Origin: an uncultured Bacteroidia bacterium
GTDB taxonomy: Bacteria > Bacteroidota > Bacteroidia > Bacteroidales > UBA932
NCBI GenBank assembly: GCA_902785065.1
Contig: CACZXH010000003.1
Span: 1 to 64,000, forward strand
Length of the DNA: 64,000 nucleotides
Reading direction: 5' to 3'
Shown here: positions 8,075-18,745 of the stretch, one piece after another
How positions within the stretch are numbered: the first letter of the stretch is position 1
How the letters are laid out: the number at the start of each line of letters is the position of its first letter
The notes under the pieces: model-generated
Seen by the model: the letters and a program-made list of their open reading frames with translations, nothing else
Told to the model about the DNA's origin: nothing
The model's database searches: none
Made by a program: the position numbers and the translations under genes

Positions 8075-9688
8075 ATGAGATCCAAGATTCTTTTTTTCAG
8101 CTGTCTGCTTCTCCTTCTGGTCGGTTGCCAGCGTCGTGATTCGGTGAAGCGCCGGGCATATGAGTCCCTGGACACCGTCATCCGGCTGTATGAGGCCGGT
8201 GTCGATACCATCGATGCCGAACTGCTCGCCCCGGCCCTGGCCTATTTCCCCACGAAGGGGGATGCCGCCGCCAACGCCAGGCTCTGGTATCAGTGGGGGC
8301 TGATCACGTATTACCAAGGAGCGTATGACAAGGCGATCGTATCGTACGAGAGGGCGTTGCAGCAGACGCGACTCGTGGGGGACCGGCACCTGGAGGGCCT
8401 GATCTGCCGCGCCATGGCCGATACGTACAACCGGACCTACAACATCCGCGAGGATACCGTCTATATGCGGAAGGCATGGCAGGCATTCGATGCCGAGGAA
8501 GATTCCTTGTATCAGGCGGAAACGGCGCTCCGCCTGGTTGGCGCCTACATGAATGACAAGCAATGGGGCAAGGCGGATCAGTTGCTGCAGGATGTGCTTC
8601 CGGTCTGTCTGCGGAACGGTGTCCTGGCCGGTCACGGAATGAGTGTCTACGCGTCCTATCAGCTGAACGCGCCGTCCGGGAATCCGGCGCTCGCCGCGAA
8701 AGGTTTTGAGGCAATGGCGGCCGGCGGGTTTCCGTTGAGCGATGACCAGCTGTCTGACTGGGGGTATGCCCTGTATCTGACCGGAGAGAAAGACCGGGCG
8801 AACCGGCTCTGGGACAGTCTGGCCCGGCAGCATCCCGAAGGGCTGGCCCAGCTGCAGTTCCGGTTGTACAACCGCCATTGCCTGGAAGGGGATACGGAGG
8901 AGGCACTGGCCTTGCTGGAGAAAAGCGCATTGCAGCAGGATTCCCTCCTGCTCAGCCAGACTTCCGAAGCGGTGAGCCGGGCGCAGCGGGATTACCTGGA
9001 AGCCGTGGCGGAAGGGGAGCGGATCGTGGCCGCCCGGGAGCGGGAACGGGAAACGATGACGTGGATTATCTCGGCCTTGGTCATCGTCCTGCTTGTGCTG
9101 GTGGGCCTTGCCGTCTGGCAGGAACAGCGGGAACGGCTGGACACGGTCCGGCTGGCGCTGGAAGAGTCCCAGCGGATCGCGAAACGGCTCTCGGAAGCGG
9201 AGCATCGACATATCAACAAGATCGAATCGCTGGAGCGGAATGCCCGGACCCGGCAATCGTCCCTGGAGACGATCCGCGCGAATTATCTGGACACGATCCG
9301 GGACGGATACCGGCGGCTGGGACGGCTGTTCGAGGACAAGCAGTTCGCCGAAACGCAGACGAGAACCGAATCGGTCCTGTACCGCAGGGTCTGCGAAACG
9401 CTCAAGGACATCGATGGCGACAGCAAGGGTTTCCAACGTCTGCGGGACTATATCGAGGACCGTCTGGACCATCCGATCGCCGCCATGCAGAAAGACCTGC
9501 CCACGCTCAGCGACAAGGACATCCGGCTTTTCTGCTATCTGGTCATCGGTTATGACGCCCCGCTGATTTCCGCCTTGATGGATGTCGGAAAGGACAGCAC
9601 GGTCCATACCTGGAAGAAACGGCTGGTGGACCGGATCCGACGGCTGCCTGTCTCCAAGGCCAAGCGTTATCTGGACCTCATCCGCTGA
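8075..9688 (+). CDS. Lipoprotein with TPR-like region, membrane helix, coiled coil and putative DNA-binding-like C-terminus
   Basis: The start is the ATG at 8075, giving 537 residues with a lipoprotein signal (LLLLLVGC, Cys18). Residues about 40-300 are helical and TPR-like. One membrane helix lies at about 328-348, followed by a coiled coil (about 350-405) and a C-terminal helical domain. Its segment DIRLFCYLVIGYDAPLISAL followed by a basic stretch looks like the helix-turn-helix of LuxR-like regulators. Many Bacteroidota encode such TPR-membrane-HTH proteins, thought to be membrane-linked regulators. A lipid anchor together with an inner helix would place the TPR part in the periplasm and the C-terminus in the cytoplasm. 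The target is unknown. The upstream in-frame frame from 7979 lacks a signal peptide and is not used. Confidence 0.75.
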   Translation: MRSKILFFSCLLLLLVGCQRRDSVKRRAYESLDTVIRLYEAGVDTIDAELLAPALAYFPTKGDAAANARLWYQWGLITYYQGAYDKAIVSYERALQQTRLVGDRHLEGLICRAMADTYNRTYNIREDTVYMRKAWQAFDAEEDSLYQAETALRLVGAYMNDKQWGKADQLLQDVLPVCLRNGVLAGHGMSVYASYQLNAPSGNPALAAKGFEAMAAGGFPLSDDQLSDWGYALYLTGEKDRANRLWDSLARQHPEGLAQLQFRLYNRHCLEGDTEEALALLEKSALQQDSLLLSQTSEAVSRAQRDYLEAVAEGERIVAARERERETMTWIISALVIVLLVLVGLAVWQEQRERLDTVRLALEESQRIAKRLSEAEHRHINKIESLERNARTRQSSLETIRANYLDTIRDGYRRLGRLFEDKQFAETQTRTESVLYRRVCETLKDIDGDSKGFQRLRDYIEDRLDHPIAAMQKDLPTLSDKDIRLFCYLVIGYDAPLISALMDVGKDSTVHTWKKRLVDRIRRLPVSKAKRYLDLIR

Positions 9689-9699
9689 AAGGGAGATTC

Positions 9700-9731
9700 T
9701 TTGGAATTCCGGTGGAAAGGGAGTAACTTTG
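9700..9731 (+). promoter_or_regulatory. Promoter of lnt, nearly leaderless
   Basis: TTTG at 9700-9703, a 20-base spacer and TAACTTTG at 9724-9731 fit the consensus. The ATG at 9739 is only 7 bases downstream of the box, so the mRNA would be essentially leaderless. Confidence 0.75.
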
Positions 9732-9738
9732 TCCAGTT

Positions 9739-11367
9739 ATGAAGAAGAACCGGACGGTTTTGTTGTTGTGCCTGGCAGCGGTGTTCGTGCTGCTGATGAG
9801 CGTGCCTTTCCTGGTGGAGGGGCTCGGTTGGCTGGCCCTGCTGGGGTTCGTGCCGCTGCTGTGCATGGAGCGGGTGGCGGACACGCAAGGATTGAAGCAT
9901 TTCTGGTGGTGGCATTACGGGACGTTCGTGGCGTGGAATGCGGTGACGACGTTCTGGGTGTGTAACGCGACTGTCGGAGGCGGGATTTTCGCCGTGCTGG
10001 CCAATGCCTTGCAGATGTCGCTGGTTTTCGGGCTGTTCCGTTGGGTGAAGCGGCGTTTCCGCGGCCGCGGGTCGGCTTTGCCGTATCTTTTCCTGGCGGC
10101 GGCCTGGATCGCCTGGGAAAAGTATTATCTGACCGTGGCGGAGATTTCGTGGCCGTGGCTGGTGCTGGGGAATGCCTTCGCCGGCACGTCCTCCCTGGTG
10201 CAATGGTATGAGTTCACGGGCGCCCTCGGCGGTTCGCTGTGGATCTGGGCCTCCTCGCTGTCGGTGTTCGGGATCATGGTGGCGCTTTCCGACGGGCGGT
10301 TCTCCGCCGTCTGGAATGGGAAAGCCCGCGTTGCAGCGGTGACCGGGACGGTCCTGGCTCTTTTCGGGCCCATGGTCTGGTCCCTGGTCCTCTGGAACCG
10401 CTGTCAGGAGGTTTCGGAGGGAACGGTGCCGGTGGTAATCGCGCAGCCCAACTTCGATCCGTACCATAAGTTCCAGTCGATGACGCAGGACGAGCAGACC
10501 GCTGTCCTGCTGGACCAGTTCGCCCACGGGCTGAAAGATTTCCGGAAAGAGCATCCGGACGATTCTTCGTCCGTGTTGCTTCTGGCGCCTGAGACATTCA
10601 CCTCCGATATCCTTTGTAATGACGTGCCTTCCAGCCGGACGTTCCGGCGGTTCGTTTCGTTCCTCCGCGAGCATCCGCAGGCGGAGATCCTGTTCGGGGC
10701 CTCGTCATGGACGCGATACGAGCAGATGGCCCGGCCTTCCGCGAATGCGCGGAAGATGGGCGATGGAGACTGGTATGAGACGCACAATTCGGCCCTGATC
10801 GTGGATTCGCTGGGACGATACGGCTTGTATCAGAAGTCCAAGCTGGTGCCCGGCGTGGAGATGCTGCCCTACGTGAATGTGCTGGGGCCCATCGACGAGA
10901 AACTGCTGGGCGGTGTGGCCGGCCGTTGTGTGGGTCAGCCATCCGTTACTAACCTGCTGTTCCGTCAGGAAGTGCCCGTCGGGTGCGCCGTCTGCTATGA
11001 ATCCGTTTACGGCGAGCACTGCGCTTCCTACGTGCGCGCAGGCGCGCAATTCCTGACGGTCATTACGAATGACGCGTGGTGGGGGGATACACCCGGCTAT
11101 CGGCAACATCTTAATTATGCCCGGCTTCGGGCCATCGAGACCCGGCGGGACATCGCCCGCTGCGGGAATACCGGCATTTCGGCCTTCATCGACCAGAAAG
11201 GACGCATCCTCCAGCGGACGTCGTGGTGGGAACCGGCCGTGCTGAAGGGGACCGTGAACCTGTCCTCCCGCCAGACCTTCTTCGTGCGGGCCGGGGACCT
11301 CGTCGGACGCATTTCCGTCTTCCTGTTCGTCCTGCTTTTGGCCGCGGCTTTGATCCGCAGGAAGTAA
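9739..11367 (+). CDS. lnt: Apolipoprotein N-acyltransferase
   Basis: Lnt adds the third acyl chain to the N-terminal Cys of lipoproteins in the inner membrane, which fits the many lipoproteins of this window. The product has 542 residues. There are about six N-terminal membrane helices (1-230), then a periplasmic nitrilase-fold domain, then a last helix at the C-terminus. The catalytic triad is visible as Glu285 in APETF, Lys368 in KSKLVPGVE and Cys419 in AVCYES. It lies alone between its own promoter and a bidirectional terminator shared with rng. Confidence 0.92.
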   Translation: MKKNRTVLLLCLAAVFVLLMSVPFLVEGLGWLALLGFVPLLCMERVADTQGLKHFWWWHYGTFVAWNAVTTFWVCNATVGGGIFAVLANALQMSLVFGLFRWVKRRFRGRGSALPYLFLAAAWIAWEKYYLTVAEISWPWLVLGNAFAGTSSLVQWYEFTGALGGSLWIWASSLSVFGIMVALSDGRFSAVWNGKARVAAVTGTVLALFGPMVWSLVLWNRCQEVSEGTVPVVIAQPNFDPYHKFQSMTQDEQTAVLLDQFAHGLKDFRKEHPDDSSSVLLLAPETFTSDILCNDVPSSRTFRRFVSFLREHPQAEILFGASSWTRYEQMARPSANARKMGDGDWYETHNSALIVDSLGRYGLYQKSKLVPGVEMLPYVNVLGPIDEKLLGGVAGRCVGQPSVTNLLFRQEVPVGCAVCYESVYGEHCASYVRAGAQFLTVITNDAWWGDTPGYRQHLNYARLRAIETRRDIARCGNTGISAFIDQKGRILQRTSWWEPAVLKGTVNLSSRQTFFVRAGDLVGRISVFLFVLLLAAALIRRK

Positions 11368-11399
11368 GACGCCATCGTATTGGATATTGAAAAGAAAAA

Positions 11400-11425
11400 G
11401 AGAGAAGCTCAATCGAGCTTCTCTC
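11400..11425. terminator. Bidirectional terminator between lnt and rng
   Basis: GAGAGAAGCTC (11400-11410) and GAGCTTCTCTC (11415-11425) form an 11-base-pair stem with an AATC loop. A CTTTTTC follows on the plus strand and an equivalent T-rich run on the minus strand, so it serves both convergent genes. It overlaps the last codons of rng. Confidence 0.85.
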
Positions 11426-12974
11426 CTTTTTCATTGAACAATTCGTTCTGCAGGACGGTGAAGTCGGTGACTTCCTCGAGGTCCAACTTGACTTTGTAGT
11501 GCTTCCGCCACTTGCTCAGGTAGGAGTTGAGCCAACCCCTCCGCAGGTAGGCGCCCAGGATCGGACTGGTTTTCAGGGTCAGGACCTTGTGTCCCTTCTC
11601 GATGACGTAGTAGGCGATCTTGCGTTCGATTTCCTCGTCGATCACCACGGTGGAGTGGATCTTGCCGGTGCCGTGGCACAGCGGGCATTGCTCCATGGTG
11701 TTGATTTCCGTCACCGGGCGGATCCGCTGGCGGGTGATCTGCATCAGCCCGAACTTCGTCAGCGGCAGCACGTTGTGCTTGGCCCTGTCATTTTCCATCA
11801 GCTCCTGCATGAACTTGTGGAGGGCGTTCTTGTGGTCGTTCGACTCCATGTCGATGAAGTCCACGATGACGATCCCTCCCATGTCCCGGAGCCGCAGCTG
11901 GCGTGCGATCTCTTCCGCGGCGAGCTTGTTGACCTCGAAGGAATTCTCTTCCTGGTCGGCGGTCTTGGTGCGGATGCCGCTGTTCACGTCGATCACATTC
12001 AGCGCTTCCGTCGTCTCGATCACAAGATAGGCCCCCTGCCGCATGGGCACCACCTTTCCGAAGGAACTCTTGATCTGCCGGGTGACCTCGAAATGGTCGT
12101 AGATCGGCTGCTTGCCCTCGTACAGGTGTACGATCTTCTCCTGCTCGGGGGAAATGAGGGAGATGTATTTCCGGGCTTCGTCGCAGATTTTCTCGTCGTT
12201 GATCCAGATGTTGGAGAACGAGTCGTTCAGCAGGTCCCTGAGGACGGTGGTCGTCTTGCTGTACTCCGTGAAGAGCAGTTGGACAGTCTTGTTCCGGGCG
12301 ATCTTCTTCCAGGAGCTCTCCCACTTTTCGATAAGGGCCTTGGTCTCTCCCACCAGGGTGGCCGCGTTCTTTCCTTCGGCCGCCGTGCGGATAATGGCCC
12401 CGTAATTCTTGGGGAGGATGCTCTTGACAAGCGTCTCGAGTCTACGCTTCTCCTCTTTCGACGCAATCTTCTGCGAGATGCTCACCTTTTCGGTGAACGG
12501 GAGAAGGACAATGTTGCGTCCCGCCAACGAAATTTCCGCAGTCAGTCGTGATCCCTTCGTGGATATCGGCTCTTTCACGATCTGGGAGACGATCATCTGG
12601 CCCGGCTTGAGGATTTCCTCGATCTTGCCCTCCTTGGGGAGCGGCTTCCCGACCTCGATCCTCGCATAGAGGTCCGACAGATTCGTGTTCTGGTTGGACT
12701 CCCGCACGAACTGGTCGAACGCATGGAAGTACAGGCCCAGGTCCAGATAGTGGATGAAGGCTTCCTTCTTGTCCCCGATATCGACGAAGGCAGCATTGAG
12801 GTTCGGGAGGATCTTCTTTACCTTTCCCAGGTAAACGTCTCCCACCGAAAACTTGTTCCCAGTGCTGGACTCCGTGTTGTACTCGATCAGCCGGTGATTC
12901 TCCATCAGGGCGATGTGTACTTCCGTCGATGTGACATCGACGATCAGGTCCTTGTCGGGTTTTTCAGACTCCAT
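11409..12974 (-). CDS. rng: Ribonuclease G/E family protein
   Basis: This endoribonuclease acts in 5' maturation of 16S rRNA and in mRNA turnover. It has 521 residues. An S1-like RNA-binding domain lies near the N-terminus (VGDVYLGKVKKILPNLNAAFVDIG). The catalytic DNase-I-like region follows, with VIDVNSG and VDFIDM carrying the metal-binding Asp residues, and then CPLCHGTGK, the zinc-link cysteines. It lacks the long RNase E scaffold tail, so it is of RNase G type. It lies downstream of HU and a 29-residue basic protein, separated from them by a hairpin at 13003-13034. Confidence 0.92.
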   Translation of the reverse strand: MESEKPDKDLIVDVTSTEVHIALMENHRLIEYNTESSTGNKFSVGDVYLGKVKKILPNLNAAFVDIGDKKEAFIHYLDLGLYFHAFDQFVRESNQNTNLSDLYARIEVGKPLPKEGKIEEILKPGQMIVSQIVKEPISTKGSRLTAEISLAGRNIVLLPFTEKVSISQKIASKEEKRRLETLVKSILPKNYGAIIRTAAEGKNAATLVGETKALIEKWESSWKKIARNKTVQLLFTEYSKTTTVLRDLLNDSFSNIWINDEKICDEARKYISLISPEQEKIVHLYEGKQPIYDHFEVTRQIKSSFGKVVPMRQGAYLVIETTEALNVIDVNSGIRTKTADQEENSFEVNKLAAEEIARQLRLRDMGGIVIVDFIDMESNDHKNALHKFMQELMENDRAKHNVLPLTKFGLMQITRQRIRPVTEINTMEQCPLCHGTGKIHSTVVIDEEIERKIAYYVIEKGHKVLTLKTSPILGAYLRRGWLNSYLSKWRKHYKVKLDLEEVTDFTVLQNELFNEKGEKLD

Positions 12975-13002
12975 CAGGAAATTGGTTTGTTGGACTAAGA
13001 CA

Positions 13003-13034
13003 AAAGGGCCTCCGGAACCTCCGGCGAGCCCTTT
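13003..13034 (-). terminator. Terminator of the HU unit, upstream of rng
   Basis: Read on the minus strand, AAAGGGC and GCCCTTTT pair around a GC-rich loop and end in TTTTG. It probably terminates or attenuates the HU/small-protein transcript before rng. Confidence 0.6.
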
Positions 13035-13081
13035 GCTTTCAGCAGACTGCTAAAATGGCAGACGCGGCAAAGAAGTAGAAC

Positions 13082-13171
13082 TTACTTCTTCTTGTGTCTG
13101 TTCTTGCGCAAGCGCTTTTTACGCTTGTGCGTCGCCATTTTATGTCTCTTTCTTTTCTTACCGCTAGGCAT
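13082..13171 (-). CDS. 29-residue basic protein of the AURKAIP1/COX24 (mS38-like) type
   Basis: A short frame encodes MPSGKKRKRHKMATHKRKK and ends in RNRHKKK: 29 residues, over half of them Lys, Arg or His. It matches from memory the small Bacteroidota proteins annotated AURKAIP1/COX24-domain, related to the C-terminal part of mitochondrial ribosomal protein mS38, so a small-subunit rRNA-binding role is likely. It lies 31 bases downstream of the HU gene and probably shares its transcript. It is too short for most gene callers. Confidence 0.8.
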   Translation of the reverse strand: MPSGKKRKRHKMATHKRKKRLRKNRHKKK

Positions 13172-13202
13172 AATACTAAAAGATTAATTTATTGTGAATG
13201 GA

Positions 13203-13481
13203 TTATTTCTCCTTCACGGCATTCACGAAGACCTTCGCAGGCTTGAAAGCCGGGATGTTGTGCGCGGGGATGGTCATCGTCTGCTTCTTGGTGATGTTGC
13301 GGGCGGCCTTCTCGGCGCGGTGCTTGATGATGAAGCTGCCGAAACCACGGAGGTACACGGGCTGACCAGCGATGATGGAGTCCTTCACCACCTTGGTGAA
13401 TTCCTCGATAACACTCTGAACCTGAACTTTCTCAATGCCGGTCGATTTGGCAACCTCATTGACGATTTCTGCCTTTGTCAT
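13203..13481 (-). CDS. HU-family DNA-binding protein
   Basis: This is a nucleoid protein that bends DNA as a dimer. It has 92 residues, beginning MTKAEIVNEVAKSTG. The GFGSFIIKHR segment and the beta-arm NITKKQTMTIPAHNIPAFKPAK are characteristic of HU/IHF. The length is standard. It is read from a strong promoter at 13533-13564 and followed by the 29-residue basic gene. Whether it is an HU homodimer subunit or another paralogue cannot be told from the sequence alone. Confidence 0.93.
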   Translation of the reverse strand: MTKAEIVNEVAKSTGIEKVQVQSVIEEFTKVVKDSIIAGQPVYLRGFGSFIIKHRAEKAARNITKKQTMTIPAHNIPAFKPAKVFVNAVKEK

Positions 13482-13532
13482 AGTTAATTTGGTTTAAAGT
13501 AAACTGTTTTTCACGCGTTTAAGTTGGATTTG

Positions 13533-13564
13533 CAAAAATAGGGTATATTTTTCACATTTACAAA
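13533..13564 (-). promoter_or_regulatory. Promoter of the HU gene
   Basis: On the minus strand TTTG (complement of 13561-13564), a 20-base spacer and TATTTTTG (complement of 13533-13540) match the Bacteroidota consensus, giving a leader of about 45 bases. Confidence 0.75.
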
Positions 13565-13596
13565 AGGTTCGCTCTTTTTTTGCCGATTTTGACCCG

Positions 13597-13611
13597 TGGC
13601 ACGGAGATTGC
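13597..13611 (+). promoter_or_regulatory. Sigma-54-type -24/-12 promoter of lon
   Basis: TGGCACGGAGATTGC has the GG and GC elements separated by exactly 10 bases and matches the sigma-54 consensus TGGCAC-N5-TTGC at every defined position. Transcription would begin near 13623, about 70 bases before lon. No TAnnTTTG box is seen in the gap. Confidence 0.65.
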
Positions 13612-13646
13612 CCCTATGGGGAAACCGAATGAAGGCAAGTATCGGG

Positions 13647-13663
13647 TATGACAAATTGTCATA
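13647..13663 (+). promoter_or_regulatory. Perfect dyad upstream of lon
   Basis: TATGACAA-A-TTGTCATA is a perfect 8+8 inverted repeat 31 bases before the lon ATG. Its core TGACAAATTGTCA matches 11 of 13 bases of TGCCAATTTGTCA upstream of dnaK (59745-59757). It is a candidate operator; its binding protein is unknown. Confidence 0.45.
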
Positions 13664-13694
13664 TCCTGCCTGTTTTACGTAGCGATAAGAGCAG

Positions 13695-16087
<2,393 letters not shown>

Positions 16088-16093
16088 CCTTCC

Positions 16094-16142
16094 TGTCATT
16101 CCGAGCGACCCCCTTTGTCATTCTGAGCGAAGCGAAGAATCT
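16094..16142. repeat. Two degenerate copies of the dispersed TCATTC(C/T)GAGCGA repeat
   Basis: TGTCATTCCGAGCGA at 16094-16108 and TGTCATTCTGAGCGAAGCGA from 16116 are partial copies of the element at 5767. They fill the lon-ung gap. No promoter is evident here. Confidence 0.55.
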
Positions 16143-16144
16143 GC

Positions 16145-16813
16145 ATGGACGTAAGAATTGAACAAACCTGGAAAGAAGCCCTGCGGGACGAATTCGAAAA
16201 GCCGTATTTCGCCTCCCTCGTCCGCTTCCTCCACGAAGAAAAGGCAGCCGGAAAGGTCATCTACCCGCCCGGCCGCCAGATTTTCAAGGCCTTCGAGCTC
16301 ACACCCCTCCCTGAAGTGAAGGTCGTCATCCTGGGCCAGGACCCGTATCACGGGCCCGGTCAGGCGATGGGCCTTTGCTTCTCCGTACCGGAGGGCATCC
16401 CGGCCCCGCCTTCGCTGAAGAACATCTTCAAGGAAATCCACGACGACCTGGGCCTCCCGATGAGCGGCAGTCCGGACCTGGAACCCTGGGCCCGGCAGGG
16501 GGTGCTTCTGCTGAACTCCGTGCTCACGGTGCAGGCCGGTACGCCCACTTCCCACAGCCGCATCGGCTGGCAGGAATTCACCGACGCCGTAATCCGCACG
16601 GTCTCCGACCGCTGCGAAGGCGTCGTCTTCCTGCTCTGGGGGCGGTTCGCCCAGGGAAAGGCCGCGCTCGTGGATACGTCCAGGCATCATGTGCTCATGG
16701 CAGCCCACCCCTCGCCGCTGGCGGGCGGCGCCTTCTTCGGCTGCCGCCATTTCTCCCAGACCAACCTGATCCTTCAGGCCGAAGGAAAGACCCCGATCAA
16801 TTGGCAGTTATGA
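16145..16813 (+). CDS. ung: Uracil-DNA glycosylase, family 1
   Basis: Ung removes uracil from DNA as the first step of base-excision repair. It has 222 residues with GQDPYHG at 64-70 (catalytic Asp66), the LLLNSVLTV segment (uracil recognition) and HPSPLAGG at 188-195 (catalytic His and DNA-intercalating loop). The length is normal for family 1. Its TGA overlaps the ATG of coaD, starting a tightly packed three-gene unit. Confidence 0.95.
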   Translation: MDVRIEQTWKEALRDEFEKPYFASLVRFLHEEKAAGKVIYPPGRQIFKAFELTPLPEVKVVILGQDPYHGPGQAMGLCFSVPEGIPAPPSLKNIFKEIHDDLGLPMSGSPDLEPWARQGVLLLNSVLTVQAGTPTSHSRIGWQEFTDAVIRTVSDRCEGVVFLLWGRFAQGKAALVDTSRHHVLMAAHPSPLAGGAFFGCRHFSQTNLILQAEGKTPINWQL

Positions 16814-17268
16814 AAAAGAAAGCTCTGTTTCCCGGTTCGTTCGACCCGTTCACGGCCGGCCATCTGAATATCCTCAAACGCGCGCTCACGATGTTCGACG
16901 AAGTCGTAGTCGCCGTGGGCATCAACCAGGACAAGCGCGGCTTCTTCGACATGGACAAGCGGCTGCGCATTATCCGGAAGGCGACGGAGGGGCTGGAAGG
17001 CGTGTCGGTCATCCAGTATGACAACCTCACGATCGACACCTGCCGCGAACTGGGAATCCATCACATCGTCCGCGGCGTGCGGAACATGATCGACTTCGAG
17101 ACCGAGCGCTCCATTGCCGACGCGAACCGCCGGCTGGCTCCGGACATCGAGACCATCATTATCCCGACGGCCCAGGAATTCGCGCACATCTCCTCCAGCG
17201 CCGTGCGCGACATCCTCAAGCACCACGGCGACTATTCCGCCTTCATCCCGGAAGGTGTCGAGCTATGA
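16810..17268 (+). CDS. coaD: Phosphopantetheine adenylyltransferase
   Basis: CoaD makes dephospho-CoA from phosphopantetheine and ATP, the fourth step of CoA synthesis. The 152 residues start at the ATG overlapping the ung stop. GSFDPFTAGHLNI at 9-21 holds the HxGH-type nucleotide site, here TAGH, as in other family members. RGVRNMIDFETE and ISSSAVR near the end are also conserved. Its stop overlaps the ATG of the next gene, so the three genes are translationally coupled. Confidence 0.95.
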   Translation: MKKKALFPGSFDPFTAGHLNILKRALTMFDEVVVAVGINQDKRGFFDMDKRLRIIRKATEGLEGVSVIQYDNLTIDTCRELGIHHIVRGVRNMIDFETERSIADANRRLAPDIETIIIPTAQEFAHISSSAVRDILKHHGDYSAFIPEGVEL

Positions 17269-18713
17269 AACGGCTCCTGACGGTTCTCCTGGCCGTATTT
17301 TTCGCTTTCTCGCTCCAGGCGCAGGACGATCGCTTCGAGGCCCTGGGCGCCAAGTTGGAGGAATATTTCACCGCGCTGGCCGGGGACCCGGTCCCCGTGC
17401 AGAACGCCGAATGCGACTTCCTCATTGAATCCTGCCAGGATTCCCTCACGCGGCAGTTCGTCGCGCTGAAGATCTACGACCATTATCTTAATTCCAAGAT
17501 CATGGGCGACGACGGCGTGGCCGTGCACGTCGCCGACACCTGGCTCATTCCGGGCAAGGTGGCGATGCATTCGGAACTGGACCTGTTGAATGCCAAGGTG
17601 TTCGCGGAGTTCAACCGCCAGGCCCAGCTGGGCGCGGAGGCACCTACGCTCGTGGTCATGGACCAGGAAGGAGAGACGGTTTCTGTGCCCGGGAAGGGGG
17701 AGTACACGGTGCTGTATTTCTATGACACGTCCTGTTCGACGTGCCGGATCGAGTCTCCCCGGCTTCGCGATTTCTTGAAAGATACGGATTTCCCGCTCCA
17801 AACGGTCGCCTTCTATACGGGAGATGATGAGGAAGAGTGGGCCCGGTATCAGGCCACCTCCCTGAATGTCCCTGGTATCACGCATGTTTGGGATCCGGAG
17901 ATGGACTCTGACTACCAGCGGAAGTACGGTGTCCTCCAGACGCCCCGGATGTTCCTCATCGGACCGGACGGCACCGTCGTCGGCCGCGGGTTGGATACGC
18001 CTGCCTTGCGGATGCTCACGGAGAAACTTTCGGGCAAGGAAAGCTACGTGTACGGCACCCGCGAGGGAACTGCCCTTTATGAAAAAGTGTTTGCCAGTTA
18101 CGGTGACGACCTGAAACCGGAAGACGTCCTGGACGTCGCCGCCTACGTGGCGGAACGCACGTACGGGGAGGGCGATGCGGAGTCTTTCAAGCATATGGAA
18201 GGGGATTTGCTGTACTGGCTTTCCTCGCAGACGGGGGAAATCTACAAGGAAGGAACCCGCCTGTTCATCGACAAATACATCCTGGGTGTCTCCGAGGTCT
18301 GGAACAAAGATGAGGATGCGGCGCAGGTCGTGTCGATGGCCTTGATGATGAAGGAGTTGCTGGAACGTACTCCGGTTGGATCGGTGATTCCGGACCTGCA
18401 GGTCCACGGTACGCTTCTGCGCAAGCCCTGCCTCTTCCGCAAGGGCTCCAAGGACGGCGTCTTTTCCCTTCGCAAGGCCGATTACCTGGTCTTCTACACG
18501 AAAGGCTGCGGCCGCTGCGAGGAAACCCTCGCCGCCGCCCGCGCCCTGGCGGACAACAAGGCCAAGGTGCTTCTCGTGAACATGGACAATCTCTTCGAGC
18601 AGTATCCCGACGAATCCCGTCAGCTTCTGGACACCTTCGACCTCTCCGGCCTCCCGTACGTCCTGCAACTCGGCCCCGACGGGGTCGTGCAACACAAGTA
18701 TCTGGAGTTGTAA
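17265..18713 (+). CDS. Secreted protein with two thioredoxin-like domains
   Basis: The protein has 482 residues with a signal peptide (1-20, ending LQAQ). A helical N-terminal region (about 25-120) resembles the DUF5106-type domain of Bacteroidota thioredoxin-like proteins. A first thioredoxin fold follows with CSTC at 157-160, then a helical region. A second thioredoxin-like fold has CGRC at 415-418 and a cis-Pro-like LPYVLQLG. A periplasmic disulfide reductase or redox relay is likely. Two separate CxxC sites in one chain are worth noting. It is last in the ung-coaD unit, ending at a strong terminator. Confidence 0.75.
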   Translation: MKRLLTVLLAVFFAFSLQAQDDRFEALGAKLEEYFTALAGDPVPVQNAECDFLIESCQDSLTRQFVALKIYDHYLNSKIMGDDGVAVHVADTWLIPGKVAMHSELDLLNAKVFAEFNRQAQLGAEAPTLVVMDQEGETVSVPGKGEYTVLYFYDTSCSTCRIESPRLRDFLKDTDFPLQTVAFYTGDDEEEWARYQATSLNVPGITHVWDPEMDSDYQRKYGVLQTPRMFLIGPDGTVVGRGLDTPALRMLTEKLSGKESYVYGTREGTALYEKVFASYGDDLKPEDVLDVAAYVAERTYGEGDAESFKHMEGDLLYWLSSQTGEIYKEGTRLFIDKYILGVSEVWNKDEDAAQVVSMALMMKELLERTPVGSVIPDLQVHGTLLRKPCLFRKGSKDGVFSLRKADYLVFYTKGCGRCEETLAAARALADNKAKVLLVNMDNLFEQYPDESRQLLDTFDLSGLPYVLQLGPDGVVQHKYLEL

Positions 18714-18720
18714 CCGATCA

Positions 18721-18745
18721 GGCGCCCCGTCCGGGCGCCTTTTTT
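18721..18745 (+). terminator. Rho-independent terminator of the ung-coaD unit
   Basis: GGCGCCC (18721-18727) and GGGCGCC (18733-18739) form a GC-only stem followed by TTTTTT. It touches the stop of the convergent alr gene. Confidence 0.85.

Noticed and set aside
13647-13663. CIRCE element (HrcA operator) before lon
   Set aside because: The dyad lacks the TTAGCACTC-N9-GAGTGCTAA sequence and has a one-base centre, so it is not CIRCE.
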